This document shows positions 63,677 through 64,000 of a stretch of 64,000 bases of DNA, piece by piece. The notes under the pieces are model-generated. The model ran no database searches. It was given only the letters and a program-made list of their open reading frames with translations, and had not been told where the DNA came from. Origin of the DNA: Lancefieldella rimae ATCC 49626 (GTDB lineage Bacteria > Actinomycetota > Coriobacteriia > Coriobacteriales > Atopobiaceae); assembly GCF_000174015.1 (NCBI RefSeq), contig NZ_ACFE01000003.1, positions 62,001 through 126,000 of the forward strand, written 5' to 3'. Numbering within the stretch: the stretch's first letter is position 1; every line of letters starts with the position of its first letter. A program made the translations under genes and the position numbers.

Positions 63677-64000
63677 TTACTTAGCGGCTGTGCGATTAGA
63701 TGGCTTGGTAATTGCCTTAGCCTTTGCGGCTTCGTTAATGTCAAACCACGTCCACTTACCACTGCCGGAGAGCGATACAGAAGCTGTACGCACGTCATCG
63801 GATGGAGAATCGGCTTCGTACTTCGTCACGTATACAGAGCCACCACCGATAGGCGTAAAGTCCTTATCGTCGTAGAACTCCTTGACGCAAAGCGCCGTGC
63901 CCTCCTCGAAAGCTTGGCGAATTAGCTTGTCGCTCTCGGCATCCTTAACAACGATAGTGTCAACAGACACCTCAAAAGAGCGCGTAGAAGCGCGCTGGAT
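63677..64000 (-). CDS. Phage major tail (tube) protein, 3' part
   Basis: 107 residues visible, open to the window edge. Sequence such as ASTRSFEVSVDTIVVKD, LIRQAFEEGTALCVKEFYDDKDF and GGGSVYVTKYEADSPSDDVRTASVSLSGSG is typical of TP901-1-type tail-tube proteins, especially the DxxxxxSxSLxGSG end. A GTG at 63970 is in frame but is not taken as the start because family-like sequence continues upstream. It lies immediately upstream of gpG, the usual order. Confidence 0.8.
   Translation of the reverse strand: MQRASTRSFEVSVDTIVVKDAESDKLIRQAFEEGTALCVKEFYDDKDFTPIGGGSVYVTKYEADSPSDDVRTASVSLSGSGKWTWFDINEAAKAKAITKPSNRTAAK

Overview
The window is bacterial chromosome of intermediate GC (roughly mid-40s percent by eye), with short operons, AGGAGG-type ribosome binding sites and mostly ATG with some GTG starts. 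The gene set (a CBS/DRTGG-type pyrophosphatase, an Mpt-like ECF/ABC cluster, a mannose-family PTS, AsnA, a YgbA-like protein, flavin/ApbE genes) suits an anaerobic or oral-type member of the Coriobacteriia, such as the Atopobium/Lancefieldella/Olsenella group. This assignment is inference, since no rRNA or tRNA gene is present. From about 54.7 kb to the right edge the window holds the tail and lysis part of a siphovirus-like prophage.

Layout. 0-1.3 kb: a truncated membrane acyltransferase and a MORN-repeat membrane protein. 1.5-4.7 kb: ppaC, yfbR and trmB. 4.8-8.3 kb (minus): a heavy-metal P1B ATPase with an upstream palindromic operator, a two-domain molbindin and a metallo-beta-lactamase-fold hydrolase. 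8.5-15.2 kb (plus): an Mpt-like transport operon made of an ECF S component, a T component, a giant fusion of the ECF double ATPase with an exporter half, a second exporter half and a 62-aa membrane protein. 15.2-18.6 kb: a GH2 glycosidase and a GNAT acetyltransferase, flanked by two intergenic repeat arrays. 18.6-21.3 kb: a cell-surface protein and a RelB-like/PIN toxin-antitoxin pair. 21.3-25.6 kb (minus): YbaN-like, YgbA-like and a CydDC-like ABC pair. 25.7-29.2 kb: flavin genes (flavodoxin, ApbE, FMN reductase, FMN reductase-PAS fusion). 29.3-34.8 kb: isochorismatase-like, orphan RelE, AsnA and a MacAB-like efflux operon. 35-41.8 kb (minus): a mannose-family PTS with an epimerase and a FrlB-like deglycase, with two tandem GntR/UTRA regulators upstream; best read as an Amadori-product (fructoselysine-type) operon. 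42-54.6 kb: small regulator-plus-membrane-protein cassettes, a broken phosphoesterase, an AT-richer stretch (hydrolase, peptidase E, drug ABC transporter with its TetR and double operator), a lipoprotein and a stand-alone condensation-fold protein. 54.8-64 kb (minus): prophage lysin, holin, XhlA-like protein, tail proteins, tape measure, frameshifted tail chaperones and the end of the major tail protein.

Three observations stand out beyond the gene list. First, the 9-mer CTTCTCGCC (reverse complement GGCGAGAAG) occurs 17 times, where about 0.5 would be expected. It lies on both strands, once forms the two arms of a transcription-terminator hairpin, and is nearly absent from the prophage; it looks like an uptake-signal or chromosome-marking sequence. 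Second, three convergent gene junctions (15.4, 18.3 and 51.2 kb) carry arrays of short dyads or repeats with helical-scale spacing whose sequences differ from locus to locus. Third, the tail chaperone genes carry an in-phase T TTT TTA slippery heptamer for -1 frameshifting.
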